A DNA stretch of 40,403 nucleotides, taken from NCBI GenBank assembly GCA_011176545.1, contig DUEN01000054.1, forward strand, positions 1-40,403, written 5' to 3'. Position numbers and translations under genes: made by a program. This document shows, in pieces, positions 17,344 to 25,810 of this stretch. The notes under the pieces were generated by a model, which did not search any database, was not told where the DNA came from, and was given only the letters and a program-made list of their open reading frames with translations. The stretch is from Caldilineae bacterium. Lineage in GTDB: Bacteria > Chloroflexota > Anaerolineae > DUEN01. Each line of letters begins with the position of its first letter. Position 1 is the first letter of the stretch.

Positions 17344-17371
17344 GTAGGGGCGCACGGCCGTGCGCCCCTAC
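17344..17371. repeat. 28-nt palindrome, copy 1
   Basis: A perfect 28-nt palindrome with left half GTAGGGGCGCACGG. It shares the outer GTAGGGGC/GCCCCTAC arms and the 28-nt length with copies at 25901 and 35083, while the central 12 bases differ but stay self-complementary. It is the first of three copies in the 344-nt gap between the binding-protein and permease genes. Confidence 0.85.
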
Positions 17372-17386
17372 AATTCGACCATTCTG

Positions 17387-17414
17387 ATAGGGGCGAGGCA
17401 TGCCTCGCCCTCAC
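17387..17414. repeat. 28-nt palindrome, copy 2 (imperfect)
   Basis: The left half ATAGGGGCGAGGCA pairs with TGCCTCGCCCTCAC. The inner 10 bp are perfect and the outer four positions have decayed. It lies 15 nt after copy 1 and has the same length and arm consensus. Confidence 0.75.
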
Positions 17415-17436
17415 CCGTTGGATATGTGGACCAGAG

Positions 17437-17464
17437 GCAGGGGGCCAGCATGCTGGCCCCCTAC
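17437..17464. repeat. 28-nt palindrome, copy 3
   Basis: The left half GCAGGGGGCCAGCA pairs with TGCTGGCCCCCTAC with a single mismatch in the outer arm. It is the third consecutive copy, 22 nt after copy 2. The cluster would form three strong hairpins in the operon mRNA and could protect the upstream mRNA or separate binding-protein from permease expression. Confidence 0.8.
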
Positions 17465-17504
17465 GGTTCTTTCTGGCGGTGTACATCACCCTTATGTCAG
17501 CGAG

Positions 17505-17541
17505 AAAAAAGGGCTGGCGATGCCATGGCATCGCCAGCCCT
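17505..17541 (-). terminator. Strong hairpin with T-tract just after the binding-protein gene
   Basis: A perfect 32-nt palindrome (17510-17541, half-sequence AGGGCTGGCGATGCCA) begins 11 nt after the stop of the binding-protein gene. On the minus strand it is followed by TTTTTT (complement of 17505-17510). This is an intrinsic terminator. Because the permease and ATPase genes follow in the same direction without an obvious new promoter, it probably acts as a partial terminator that gives excess binding protein. Confidence 0.8.
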
Positions 17542-17552
17542 TGCGTCGAACA

Positions 17553-20141
17553 CTAAGGAATGCTGACGAACTCCATATCGGCGAAGGACGGCACACTGAC
17601 CGTCTTAGGCGACACCGCGATCTCGATGCGGTTGGAGCCGGCCTCCAGCTTGGAGGTCACGTCGCTTCCGAGAACGACCTGGTAGTGCCCATCCTCCACC
17701 AGGGTGGCTTCGCCCGTGGCCACCAGATCGCCGTTCACGTCGAAGACCAGATACTTGACCTCGGCGATCTCATCGGCAGGATACGGCTCGCCCTGGTAGG
17801 TGATGGTCACGTCAAAGGCGGCTTCCTCACCCACCTTCACGCGGCCGGGGCCGTCCACCTCTACCGAGGCGATCTTGGGCTGGGAGAAGCGCAGCCACTT
17901 GTTGGCGGGATCTGGATAGTTCTCGTTGCGTACCAGCTCCAGGGAGCCCTCCACAGGATGCACGGCCTTGAGGATGAAGGGGCCCGTATTCACCCAGAAG
18001 TGCTGGTAGGTCTCGTAGAACTTGTTGAGGTTCTCGTAACGGGCCTTGGCCTCATCCGCGGTGATGTACTGCCCCAGGGTATTCGCGTAGGGGATGAAGC
18101 CCTCACTCGTGGCCTCGTCCAGGTACTTCTTCAGCACGTCCAGGCTGGGACCGCTGATGAAGCTCATCCACTCCACCTCGAGGCTATCAGCCTTGTCCTG
18201 GGAGAAGGCCAACTCCTTATTCTCCTCCGCCTTGTAGGCGACAGCCAAGGTGTGCCACGGGGCCTGGCCGTAGTCATAGTAAGGCCACCAGGTGCTGATG
18301 CTGTTCTCCGCGTCTAGGCTATACTGGTCATCGTAAGTCTCGATGATCAGCGGATCAGTGGAGACGATGCGTACGCCCTTGAAGTGGCTGAGGAAGGACT
18401 GCAGATCAGGCACGACGGCCTCATCGTAGATGGGGCTGGCCTCCTTGCCGCGGTCGAAGGTGAGGATCATGCCCATGACGAAGTCGCCCACGGTGATGGG
18501 GCTGCCATCATGCCAGGCGACGATCTGGAACATGTCCGCGGGATAGTACACCACCGACTTCGTGTTGGCGGTGACAGTCTCGGTGTACTTCTCGGCCGCG
18601 GTGATGAACCTCTGATTCTCCGCGTCCCAGTCCACCCAGGCATCATCGGGGACGACGATCTCGTCCACGAACTTCAGATCCACCCAGTCCAGGGTCTTCG
18701 CCACAGGCAGGCCCTTCTTCACGTAGAGCTCGGCCTTCTCGATGCGATTGGGCCAGTCAAGGCCGGTGAAGGGGTCGGCCACAGTGGCGAACTCACCGGT
18801 GGCCCGCTGAGGCATCGTGTCATAGATCCAATTGGAGCCGCCCAACGGGTTCCAGGGCTCAACCAGCAGGCCAGGCTGGGCGATCTTGACGGTGCCGCCT
18901 GGGCCTTCCGTGCGGCGGATGGTGTAAGGATAGACCTGCGCGCCGGCGATGCCACCAGCCAGATCAGCGGAGACCTCCACGTCCGCCCGATAGGGCGAGA
19001 AGCTCTTCTGGTCGGCGATCCACACGCGCACGCTATCCTGCAGGGCCAACTCCATGGCCTTGCGGAAGAGCTCGCCTCGCTCCTCCATGGTGGCGAAGTC
19101 GTTGTTCTCCAGCTTCAAAGCGACTTCGTCAAACTCAGGGCTGGGCGTGTAAGCCTGCCACAGCGGCACAGGGATGCCACGTGGGGTATAGAAGAAGGAG
19201 AAGTTGCTGCCCTGATCCCGATCAATGGCGGTGGTGATCCAGCCGCCCGTGTACATGGTCCACTGGGCCTCCGCCGGATCGGTACGGATCCACAAAGCCG
19301 AAGCCTCGGTCCGGTTCTTGTACATGCGCTCCACGGTGAAGCCGATGGCCTCGAACTGATTGGCCACGTAGTCACCGATCTCCTTGCGCTCATCCTCGGT
19401 GCGGATGATGAATTTGATGGTGACGGGGTTGCCGTTGTAGGTCCACTTGCCGTCAACCAGCTCGGCCCCCATCTTCTTCATCTCTTCCTCGATGATGGCC
19501 TTAGCCTTGTCCATATTGTAGGCGTATTTGGCCTCCAGCGCCCGAACGGTATCCACGTAGCGGGCATAATCGGGGAAGGCACTGGTGATGGGGAGGAGCT
19601 TGATCAGAGCCAAGCCGCCGTAGATCTCCTGTACGATGTAGTCGCGGTCGATCAACCAGTTGACGGCCTCGCGGATCCTGGGATTGGAGAAGGGATTGAG
19701 CTCGCCGTCGCCGTATTCGGGGCCTACCGGGTTGAAGGTGAGTTCTACATAGGCACCGTAAGCTTCGGCATACTTGAGATCAGGATCGTCTTTGACCTTC
19801 TTGAAGAGCTGAGGATCACTCACGGAGTAAGCATAGACATCGATGTCCTTGCTCTTCAACTGGGAGACGGCCACGTCAGCCTGTTCCTGTACGGTGAAGA
19901 CCAGTTGGTCTACCCAGGCACCGGTGCGGGCCTCTGGCGTCGGCGTTGGAGGAACCGGCGTGGGGGTGGGAGGAACTGGTGTCGGCGTTGGAGGAACCGG
20001 CGTGGGCGTGGGCTGGACTTCCGCTTTCGTGACCTCCGGGGTGGGAGCCGGTGTGGGGGTAGGTTTCTCGCGGGCACAAGCTGTTAGTGCCAGCACGGCT
20101 ACGAGTAGCAGGCTAAGGACGGGAAGTAGGCGTTTGTTCAT
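17553..20141 (-). CDS. Lipoprotein substrate-binding protein of family 5 (peptide/oligosaccharide ABC importer)
   Basis: This 862-residue secreted lipoprotein has a signal peptide [22 protein letters not shown], with Cys22 as the lipidated residue (lipobox LTAC). A Thr-Pro-rich linker (~28-70, repeats of TPTPVPP) follows, then a family-5 extracellular solute-binding domain that includes [39 protein letters not shown]. It is much larger than the usual 500-600 residues. The last ~110 residues (from [23 protein letters not shown]) form a separate Ig-like beta domain. AGGAGG is 6 nt before the ATG. It is the first gene of the operon. The Thr-Pro spacer is typical of lipoproteins in Chloroflexota and related monoderm-like lineages. 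Confidence 0.92.
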   Translation of the reverse strand: MNKRLLPVLSLLLVAVLALTACAREKPTPTPAPTPEVTKAEVQPTPTPVPPTPTPVPPTPTPVPPTPTPEARTGAWVDQLVFTVQEQADVAVSQLKSKDIDVYAYSVSDPQLFKKVKDDPDLKYAEAYGAYVELTFNPVGPEYGDGELNPFSNPRIREAVNWLIDRDYIVQEIYGGLALIKLLPITSAFPDYARYVDTVRALEAKYAYNMDKAKAIIEEEMKKMGAELVDGKWTYNGNPVTIKFIIRTEDERKEIGDYVANQFEAIGFTVERMYKNRTEASALWIRTDPAEAQWTMYTGGWITTAIDRDQGSNFSFFYTPRGIPVPLWQAYTPSPEFDEVALKLENNDFATMEERGELFRKAMELALQDSVRVWIADQKSFSPYRADVEVSADLAGGIAGAQVYPYTIRRTEGPGGTVKIAQPGLLVEPWNPLGGSNWIYDTMPQRATGEFATVADPFTGLDWPNRIEKAELYVKKGLPVAKTLDWVDLKFVDEIVVPDDAWVDWDAENQRFITAAEKYTETVTANTKSVVYYPADMFQIVAWHDGSPITVGDFVMGMILTFDRGKEASPIYDEAVVPDLQSFLSHFKGVRIVSTDPLIIETYDDQYSLDAENSISTWWPYYDYGQAPWHTLAVAYKAEENKELAFSQDKADSLEVEWMSFISGPSLDVLKKYLDEATSEGFIPYANTLGQYITADEAKARYENLNKFYETYQHFWVNTGPFILKAVHPVEGSLELVRNENYPDPANKWLRFSQPKIASVEVDGPGRVKVGEEAAFDVTITYQGEPYPADEIAEVKYLVFDVNGDLVATGEATLVEDGHYQVVLGSDVTSKLEAGSNRIEIAVSPKTVSVPSFADMEFVSIP
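19929..20008 (-). repeat. In-gene tandem repeat coding TPTPVPP
   Basis: Three to four degenerate 21-nt units encode the TPTPVPP linker after the lipobox. Repeats of this kind vary in number between strains by slippage and change only the length of the tether between membrane and binding domain. Confidence 0.75.
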
Positions 20142-20340
20142 TTTTTACCTCCTTGGATAGTGAAAGCTAAGAAAGGACGACCGACTGCCGGGCGAGTGTT
20201 TGGGATTTCCGATAGTGTGGCTCTCCTTGCCCTGTTCGTTGGCATCTAGAAACGACGAAGCGAGCGTTAGGAGCCTCGTCTCGTTCATTGCTTCGTTTAC
20301 CGTTAAACAGTACGCCATCTCCGAATAATGTAGTTTAGGC

Positions 20341-20420
20341 TTGTTCAAGTGGGTACTCTATCTGAAGTTGGAGGTAATATTTGTTCAAGAGGGTGCTCTA
20401 TCTGGGGTTGGGGGTATTCA
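20341..20420. repeat. Two tandem 40-nt repeats upstream of the ABC operon
   Basis: The units at 20341-20380 and 20381-20420 share TTGTTCAAG-GGGT-CTCTATCTG, then a GTTGG-GGTA block, with a 40-nt period (nearly four helical turns). They lie 200-280 nt before the binding-protein ATG. Such spaced repeats are often regulator binding sites, and a repressor or activator of the importer operon is a reasonable guess. No clear promoter could be assigned between them and the gene. The rest of 20142-20340 shows nothing recognisable apart from the ribosome-binding site. Confidence 0.5.
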
Positions 20421-20501
20421 TACATATGAACCCGACGCCCCTCGTAACTGAACGATCGTGAGTGATCCTTCCCCAATAATTAGATAAATTAGATAAACAG
20501 A

Positions 20502-20526
20502 TAGCTGCCGACGGTGTCGGCAGCTA
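20502..20526 (-). terminator. Hairpin after the 6S RNA gene
   Basis: TAGCTGCCGAC (20502-20512) pairs perfectly with GTCGGCAGCTA (20516-20526) around a 3-nt loop. On the minus strand it lies about 10 nt beyond the mature 6S 3' end and is followed by TCTGTTTATC, a weak T-rich tail. It probably ends the 6S precursor transcript. Confidence 0.55.
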
Positions 20527-20536
20527 CACTTTCGAT

Positions 20537-20716
20537 AAAACCCCCGCCGTGCCGTGTGCCAATGAGTTTTGAACCTGCTCTCGCAGGTGGGCGCCTACCG
20601 AGGGTTCCTGTCTTGCCACTCCGGGCTAACACATTCCCCCTCAGGCAATCGGCTCCCTAAGGTTTGGTGTTGGCTCAAAACCGCTATTTGGCATCACGGA
20701 CACCGCAGGGTATTAC
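20537..20716 (-). ncRNA. ssrS: 6S RNA
   Basis: A ~180-nt non-coding stretch on the minus strand has the 6S RNA layout. The 5' side CCCTGC...CCGTGATGCCAA pairs with the 3' side TTGGCACACGG...GCGGGGG to close the molecule. Near the 3' side is the conserved hairpin CACCTGCGAGAGCAGGTTC followed by AAAACTC. An internal arm includes GATTGCC...GGCAAG. 5' GGTTTTGAGCC can also pair fully with GGTTCAAAACT across the central bubble. It has its own promoter and a hairpin after its 3' end. 6S RNA binds the housekeeping RNA polymerase holoenzyme and tunes transcription in stationary phase. The ends are estimates (+1 about 20713-20717). Confidence 0.8.
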
Positions 20717-20722
20717 ACTCCT

Positions 20723-20751
20723 AAGATACCACAACTCGCCCCAATTGGCAA
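20723..20751 (-). promoter_or_regulatory. Sigma70-type promoter of 6S RNA
   Basis: On the minus strand TTGCCA (20746-20751) and TATCTT (20723-20728) are exactly 17 nt apart. The predicted start falls at about 20716, a few bases before the 5' strand of the closing stem. Confidence 0.65.
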
Positions 20752-20771
20752 ATAGGCTTCAACCCCCACCG

Positions 20772-21776
20772 TCACGTTGATCTATCCGCCTCTCGCAACG
20801 CGGCGCTTAACTCCGATGGGGACACCGTCACATTCCCCAACCGACGCACGACCAGTCCGGCCGCCACGTTGGCTAACCGCGCCGCCGTTAACGCGTCTAA
20901 CCCCGCCGCCAAGGCCAACGTCATCACCGCCACCACCGTATCGCCCGCTCCGGTGACGTCGAATACCTCCGACCGATTGGCAGCCGGCAGATGGACCACC
21001 GGCTGGCCTCGCGTCGCGACCGTCATGCCCTCCGGCCCTCGCGTGATGACCAACGTGCCCACGCCCAGCTGGGCGGCCAGCGTGACCGCTGCCCGCTCGA
21101 AATCCTCATCCGTCGTTAACGGGCCTTCCCATTGGGCCTCCGCCTCGGCCCGGTTGCACTTCACCAGATCAAAACCGGGGAAAGCCTCCAGCCTCCCTTG
21201 GGAGTCCACCGTTAACAGGGCACCTTGCTCTCGCGCGGCCCTCCGCGCCGCCTCCACCAACGGGGGCACCACCACCCCCGATCTGTAGTCCGAGATCAGC
21301 AGGGCATCGGCCTCGGCCGCCAGCCGAGCCACATGTCCCTCCAGCTCCGCCAAGACGCGTCCTGAAACCGGTGCACGATCGATGCGATCGATGCGAGCCA
21401 GGTGCTGGGCGAAGATCAGCGAGCCCTCGGCCACGATGCGCGTCTTGACCGTCGTACATCGCCCCGGGTCCACCACCACGCCACTGGTGTCCAGCCCGGC
21501 CGCCGCCATCTGATCCAACAACCGCCGCGCGTCCCCATCATCGCCGACCAGGCCGACCACGGCCGCCTGTCCGCCCAGAGAGACTACATTGTGCGCCGGA
21601 TTGGCCGCCCCTCCCAGCACGGTGAAACTGCGCATGTACTCCAATACCGGGACAGGTGCCTCTCGGCTGAGACGTGTCGCCCGGCCTACCATGTATTCAT
21701 CGAGGAAGAGATCGCCGATGACCACCACGCGGCGTCCAGCCAACCGCTCCACCGCGCTCACAAGCTCGTTCACCAT
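20772..21776 (-). CDS. RfaE domain I-like sugar kinase (PfkB/ribokinase family)
   Basis: This 334-residue PfkB-family kinase has the N-terminal VVVIGDLFLDEYMVGRATRLSREAPVPVLE block (residues 17-46), which is characteristic of D-glycero-beta-D-manno-heptose-7-phosphate kinase (HldE/RfaE domain I). It also has the catalytic DVTGAGDT at 273-280. No nucleotidyltransferase domain follows, so it would be the single-domain (HldA-like) form. The start was set to ATG 21776, where homology begins and which overlaps the stop of the preceding glycosyltransferase gene by 7 nt; the frame extends further upstream only inside that gene. With the GT9 (heptosyltransferase-type) enzyme in the same operon, a role in activating a heptose or related sugar for surface glycan is plausible. 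Confidence 0.8.
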   Translation of the reverse strand: MVNELVSAVERLAGRRVVVIGDLFLDEYMVGRATRLSREAPVPVLEYMRSFTVLGGAANPAHNVVSLGGQAAVVGLVGDDGDARRLLDQMAAAGLDTSGVVVDPGRCTTVKTRIVAEGSLIFAQHLARIDRIDRAPVSGRVLAELEGHVARLAAEADALLISDYRSGVVVPPLVEAARRAAREQGALLTVDSQGRLEAFPGFDLVKCNRAEAEAQWEGPLTTDEDFERAAVTLAAQLGVGTLVITRGPEGMTVATRGQPVVHLPAANRSEVFDVTGAGDTVVAVMTLALAAGLDALTAARLANVAAGLVVRRLGNVTVSPSELSAALREADRST

Positions 21777-22555
21777 GCCCGCTCCCCTACGAAACGCTCC
21801 GCCACCACACGCGCAGCGAAATGCGGCAGCGCCAGCATACGCCGCCATCGCCAGGGCTCGTGGATCAGACGATGCAGCCACTCCAACCCAATCCGCTGCA
21901 TCCATAAAGGCGCCCGTTTGGCCACCCCAGCGATGAAATCGAACGCGCCTCCCACCCCCATCATCACCGGCACGGCCAGCTCATCGCGGTGGCGCGCGAT
22001 CCATAGATCCTGGGCGGGCGCGCCGTAAGCTACGAACAACAAGTCCGGACGAGCCACCCTCACACGGCGGATAATGTCCGGAGCCTCCTCTTCGGCCGGC
22101 GAGCCGGGATACGTGCCAACGACCTGCAGCTCAGGATAACGGGCTCTCAACATCTCCGCCGCCCGCTGAGCGACGCCCGGCTGCGCGCCCAGGAGGAACA
22201 GGCGCCATCCCTCGCGCGCCGCGCGCTGGGCGATCCGGGGCAGCAGATCAGACCCGGCCACCCGTTCCGGCAATGGACGTCCCAGGACCCATCCTGCCCA
22301 CAACAATCCAAAGCCATCCGCCAAGCATAGATCGGCCGCTTCCAACGCAGCGCGGAACTCAGGGATGCGTCGAGAGGCGATCACATACTCGGGGTTCACA
22401 GTGACGACGTGATGCGGCGTCCCCTCGGCCACAAATTCGGCCAAGCGTGCTAACGTCTCCTCCATCGTAATGACGTCCACGCGCACGCCCAGCACGCGCC
22501 AGTTAGACTCCTTTTCCTCACCCACGCTTCCCCCACCGGCCCATGCGATGGACAA
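21770..22555 (-). CDS. WecG/TagA/CpsF-family glycosyltransferase (GT26)
   Basis: This 261-residue enzyme has the family blocks HHVVTVNPEYVIASR, ADLCLADGFGLLWAGWVLGRPLPERVAGSDLL, RLFLLGAQPGVAQRAAEML, VAYGAPAQDLWIARHR and VGGAFDFIAGVAKRAPLWMQRIGLEWLHRLIHEP. Members add a sugar, often N-acetylmannosaminuronic acid or ManNAc, to a polyprenyl-linked intermediate in teichoic acid or capsule synthesis. The start is TTG 22555 with GAGG 6 nt upstream. It lies 9 nt after the acetyltransferase gene and overlaps the kinase gene. It shows that the operon builds a lipid-linked surface polymer; the exact polymer is unknown. Confidence 0.9.
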   Translation of the reverse strand: MSIAWAGGGSVGEEKESNWRVLGVRVDVITMEETLARLAEFVAEGTPHHVVTVNPEYVIASRRIPEFRAALEAADLCLADGFGLLWAGWVLGRPLPERVAGSDLLPRIAQRAAREGWRLFLLGAQPGVAQRAAEMLRARYPELQVVGTYPGSPAEEEAPDIIRRVRVARPDLLFVAYGAPAQDLWIARHRDELAVPVMMGVGGAFDFIAGVAKRAPLWMQRIGLEWLHRLIHEPWRWRRMLALPHFAARVVAERFVGERAW

Positions 22556-22564
22556 GAGGCTTCC

Positions 22565-23083
22565 TCAAGAGTCACCCGTCCCTTGGCCATGAGCGTCGAA
22601 CCACCTCTCGTCCGCCAAAACCACGGAGGTCTGAATCTGGCGTTCGGGTATCGACCAATATCTTCTCAACAGCCGATCCTTCTCTTCCAGAGAAACCAAC
22701 TGGAACCCATACTTCTCATAGAAACGGATCGCCCAGACGGCATCTGCCCACGTCCCGACCAAGATCGGACGATCCGTCAGACTTCGTAAGTGTAATAGCA
22801 ATTTCCCACCGACGCCTTGACGTTGCCTCTCCGGACGCACATAAGCATGCCTGATGAGGGTCACGTCCTGGACATGCTGCATTCCCATCACGCCTATCAG
22901 ATTCCCGTCCTCCTCGTATCCCCAAAACATGACTCCAGCATCGATCTCATGACGAAGCTCATCCTCAGGCATGTAGGGCTCCTTCCAACAATCCGCAGGG
23001 ATCACCCCTCTATATGCCTGAGCGGCCTCGTTGATGATCTCATAAATCGTCCAGAATTCAGCATCACTACACGGGCGGATCAT
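22565..23083 (-). CDS. GNAT-family N-acetyltransferase
   Basis: This 172-residue protein has the GNAT acetyl-CoA-binding motif RPERQRQGVGGKLL and the C-terminal WAIRFYEKYGFQLVS. The substrate cannot be told. It overlaps the preceding GT9 gene by 17 nt and is followed by the WecG-type gene after 9 nt. It could acetylate an amino sugar of the glycan, but GNAT proteins of this type are often stand-alone, and the gene appears somewhat less GC-rich than its neighbours. Confidence 0.88.
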   Translation of the reverse strand: MIRPCSDAEFWTIYEIINEAAQAYRGVIPADCWKEPYMPEDELRHEIDAGVMFWGYEEDGNLIGVMGMQHVQDVTLIRHAYVRPERQRQGVGGKLLLHLRSLTDRPILVGTWADAVWAIRFYEKYGFQLVSLEEKDRLLRRYWSIPERQIQTSVVLADERWFDAHGQGTGDS

Positions 23084-24161
23084 GGGTCACCTCCCCCCAC
23101 AGGTCCAACACGGCCTCGATCACCGGCTCCGGCATCAAGTCGGCCATGCACACGCGCTGAGGACAGCCCTCGCGGGATCCCACGCGCGTGCCTATGTACG
23201 AGCAGGGGCTACATGGGATACCCAGCCGTACAATCCGTACGCGCTCCGGCGGCGTCCACGGTGCCCATGCTCGATGATTGGAAGGCCCGAAAATGGCGAC
23301 CACCGGCACCCCCACGGCGGCCGCCAGATGCATGACGCCCGAGTCTGCTCCCAGGAACAATCGAGAGCGACGCAACACGGCCACCAGATCTGGCAGCTCG
23401 GTCCGCCCCTGCAGGTTGCACGCTGGGTGACGCATCATCTGCTCCACGGCCAGGGCGTCGTCGGCCTCCGTGCCTACGATGACGACCTGGACTTCCAATC
23501 GCTCCACCAACGCATCCGCGACGGCCGCGAATCGCTCCGGCTCCCATCGTCGTGCCCGGCTATAACCGCCAGAGCCAGCATGGATCACCACGTAGGGATG
23601 TTCTCCATCCCCTAACAGCCGAGCCACCCGTCGGGCTTCATCCGCGTACGGCGGCAACGTCAACGAGGTATCGGGCACGTTCGCGCCCAGGGCCTCCGCG
23701 ACGGCCAGGGCATACTCCACCTCATGCCTCTTGCCGAATCCCTGATCCTCCACCGGGCACGTCAACCATGTGCGTCCTCGTCCGTCGTCCAGCCCGGCCA
23801 CCCACGGCGCGGCGGTCGCCGCGACCAGCAAGCGCCACTTTAAGGCGCCGTAGCCCGTGCTTAGGTGATGAAACAGCGCCACCGCATCGTATCCAGCCCG
23901 CCGCAACCTGGCGTACAGCCGCGCCAGCGGCCACCACCGTCTAGGCTGCCACAGCCAACGCGGGTCATCGTAGTCATGCTTGGGGAAGGAAATGACGCGA
24001 TCAGCCAGCCCCATGTGGGAAATGAGAGGGGCCGTATGCGGCGTCACCAGGACGTCCAATCGCGCATGAGGATACGTCTCCCGCAGCGCGCGCAACGCTG
24101 GCGTGCATAGCAGCGCATCCCCCATGTCCGCCAGCTTCACCGCCAGGATACGACGCAACAT
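23067..24161 (-). CDS. Glycosyltransferase family 9 (ADP-heptose:LPS heptosyltransferase type)
   Basis: This 364-residue enzyme has the GT9 signatures: N-terminal RRILAVKLADMGDALLCTPALRALRETYP, the phosphate-binding VVIHAGSGG...RRWEPERFAAVADAL, and GADSGVMHLAAAVGVPVVAIFGPSNHRAW. Family members transfer heptose from ADP-heptose. In lineages without classical LPS they occur in other glycan clusters, which agrees with the RfaE-like kinase in this operon. The ATG overlaps the stop of the GT4 gene by 1 nt (TGATG), which indicates coupled translation. A Cys-rich tail (GIPCSPCSYIG...CPQRVC) resembles that of other GT9 enzymes. Confidence 0.9.
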   Translation of the reverse strand: MLRRILAVKLADMGDALLCTPALRALRETYPHARLDVLVTPHTAPLISHMGLADRVISFPKHDYDDPRWLWQPRRWWPLARLYARLRRAGYDAVALFHHLSTGYGALKWRLLVAATAAPWVAGLDDGRGRTWLTCPVEDQGFGKRHEVEYALAVAEALGANVPDTSLTLPPYADEARRVARLLGDGEHPYVVIHAGSGGYSRARRWEPERFAAVADALVERLEVQVVIVGTEADDALAVEQMMRHPACNLQGRTELPDLVAVLRRSRLFLGADSGVMHLAAAVGVPVVAIFGPSNHRAWAPWTPPERVRIVRLGIPCSPCSYIGTRVGSREGCPQRVCMADLMPEPVIEAVLDLWGEVTHDPPV

Positions 24162-25291
24162 CAGGTCCCCCTCGCCTCCCCTACGCGCTCCAGAATGTCC
24201 AAGACCTCTCGCGCGGTCCGATCCCAGGAGAAGCGTCGCACGTTGGCATACCCACGCGCGATGAGATCCTCACGCAACGCGGGATCGGACAACAGCCGAC
24301 GCAGGCCATCTGTGATGGCCTCCTCATCCTCAGGATCCACCAGCCAGGCCGCGTCACCTGCCACCTCCGGCAGCGAGGATGCCCTGGAAGTGAGAACAGG
24401 CACGCCACACGCCTGCGCCTCCAGCACCGGGAAGCCAAACCCCTCATAGAGGGAAGGATAGGCGAAGATCTGAGCGCCGGAGATCAGCGCGGCCAGATCC
24501 TCGTCCGCCACATACCCAGGAAAGCGCACCCGTCCCTCGATCCCCAGGCGGCGCGGCTCCGCCAGGATGGAGTCCGACAGCCAACCTGGGCGACCAGCCA
24601 GGACGAGTTCCAGGTCAGAGGGGAATCCCTCTGCACCTCCCACCAGCCGGGCGAACGCCCGGATCAGGCGAACCAGGTTCTTACGTGGCTGCAACGTCCC
24701 CACGTAGAGGATGTAGTGCTGACTTAGCCCGTAGCGTGTCCTGACGACTTCCAACGCCTGTGGGTCCTCCACCCTTCGCAGCGACTCGTCCCGTCCCGGA
24801 TACACGACGACCACCCGCTCAGGGTCCACGCGATACGCGGCGATCAGGTCCTCGCACGTCGCCTGCGAATCAGCCAGGACGACATCGGCGACGTGGGCGT
24901 TCCACCACGTGGACCACTCGAGATAGGTCCGTTGACGCCAGGGGTGGGCCTCGGGATAATGGTGGTATCCCAGATCGTGCACGGTAACGACGGTGCGACG
25001 CGGCCGCCAGAGGGGTAACACGTGCGCAGGGACGAAGAGGACATCGGGCGGGCACCTCAGCATCTCCCAGCTCAACCCCACGTGGGTCCACAAGCGTGGC
25101 AAGCGGATCACGCGCCAGCTCACCCGCTCGTGAACAGCAAACAGCCCTGGCGCGGGCGGTGACTGGCTGTACAGACGCCAGTGATGCCGCTTATCCAGGG
25201 CCAATAAGTGCCGTATCAATTCCAGGGAATACCGCTCTGTGCCAGTACGCCGGGCTCGCAACGCCCGGCTGGCATCCACGCCGATCAACAC
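24161..25291 (-). CDS. Glycosyltransferase family 4
   Basis: This 376-residue GT-B enzyme has an N-terminal acceptor domain beginning LIGVDASRALRARRTGTERYSLELI and a C-terminal donor domain with YVGTLQPRKNLVRLIRAFARL and the E-x7-E motif YPSLYEGFGFPVLEAQACGVPVLTS. This is the pattern of retaining GT4 mannosyl- or rhamnosyltransferases. The start is GTG 25291 with a weak GAGCGGG upstream. It lies 35 nt after rpiB in the same direction. The sugar donor is unknown. Confidence 0.9.
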   Translation of the reverse strand: MLIGVDASRALRARRTGTERYSLELIRHLLALDKRHHWRLYSQSPPAPGLFAVHERVSWRVIRLPRLWTHVGLSWEMLRCPPDVLFVPAHVLPLWRPRRTVVTVHDLGYHHYPEAHPWRQRTYLEWSTWWNAHVADVVLADSQATCEDLIAAYRVDPERVVVVYPGRDESLRRVEDPQALEVVRTRYGLSQHYILYVGTLQPRKNLVRLIRAFARLVGGAEGFPSDLELVLAGRPGWLSDSILAEPRRLGIEGRVRFPGYVADEDLAALISGAQIFAYPSLYEGFGFPVLEAQACGVPVLTSRASSLPEVAGDAAWLVDPEDEEAITDGLRRLLSDPALREDLIARGYANVRRFSWDRTAREVLDILERVGEARGT

Positions 25292-25326
25292 GGTCCCGCT
25301 CGATACACCATGGTGAGCCTCCGTCC

Positions 25327-25776
25327 TCAGTCCGCCTGATACTCTGGGCGGGGCTCGATCTTCGCCACCCGACGAGCATGGCGTCCCCCATCGAACTGGG
25401 CCTTGATCCAGGCATGCACGATATCCAACGCTCGTCCCACGCCCACGACGTGCGCTCCCAGGCAGAGGACGTTGGCATCGTTATGTTCGCGGCTAATGCG
25501 GGCCATGTACGCATCGGTGCACACAGCCGCCCGGATCCCGGGGTATCGATTCGCGGCGATACTCATACCGATGCCGGTCCCTCCCACCAGTACCCCCAGA
25601 TCACACTGACCTGACTGCAACTCCTGCACTACCTTCCTGGCGTAATCCGGATAGTCCACTGCCTCATACGAGTCCGTTCCCAGATCCTTGACCTCAAAGC
25701 CTTCCATGCGGAGGAAGGCGATGATCTCCCGCTTCAGATCCACCCCAGAATGGTCCGCGGCCACAGCGACACGCAT
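25327..25776 (-). CDS. rpiB: Ribose-5-phosphate isomerase B, atypical active site
   Basis: The 149-residue protein has the RpiB/LacA/LacB fold motifs: AADHSGVDLK at 7-15, GGTGIGMSIAANR (65-77) and HNDANVLCLGAHVVG (98-112). It should interconvert ribulose-5-phosphate and ribose-5-phosphate in the pentose phosphate pathway, and gnd is encoded divergently next door. In E. coli-type RpiB the residue before GTG is the catalytic Cys66 (CGTGIG); here it is Gly65. The glutamate that serves as base in the mycobacterial type (GSGNGE) is also absent. It may use another residue or act on another sugar phosphate. ATG 25776 was chosen because GGGAGGG lies 6 nt upstream and homology starts there. Confidence 0.85.
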   Translation of the reverse strand: MRVAVAADHSGVDLKREIIAFLRMEGFEVKDLGTDSYEAVDYPDYARKVVQELQSGQCDLGVLVGGTGIGMSIAANRYPGIRAAVCTDAYMARISREHNDANVLCLGAHVVGVGRALDIVHAWIKAQFDGGRHARRVAKIEPRPEYQAD

Positions 25777-25810
25777 AGACAGCCCTCCCCATTGAGATCC
25801 ATCGCAACAA

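Noticed and set aside
17344-17464. CRISPR array
   Set aside because: Three repeated units occur at short spacing, but they are palindromes with differing cores and have 15- and 22-nt gaps. There are no cas genes, and single copies occur elsewhere.
18384-20087. Long open frame (567 codons) on the plus strand opposite the binding-protein gene
   Set aside because: It is antisense to a clear lipoprotein gene with signal peptide and domain structure, and its His/Gly/Asp-rich product is typical of a shadow frame in GC-rich coding DNA.
20145-20348. Possible 67-codon leader peptide before the binding-protein gene
   Set aside because: It would start at TTG without a ribosome-binding site, and its end merely runs through the Shine-Dalgarno sequence of the next gene.
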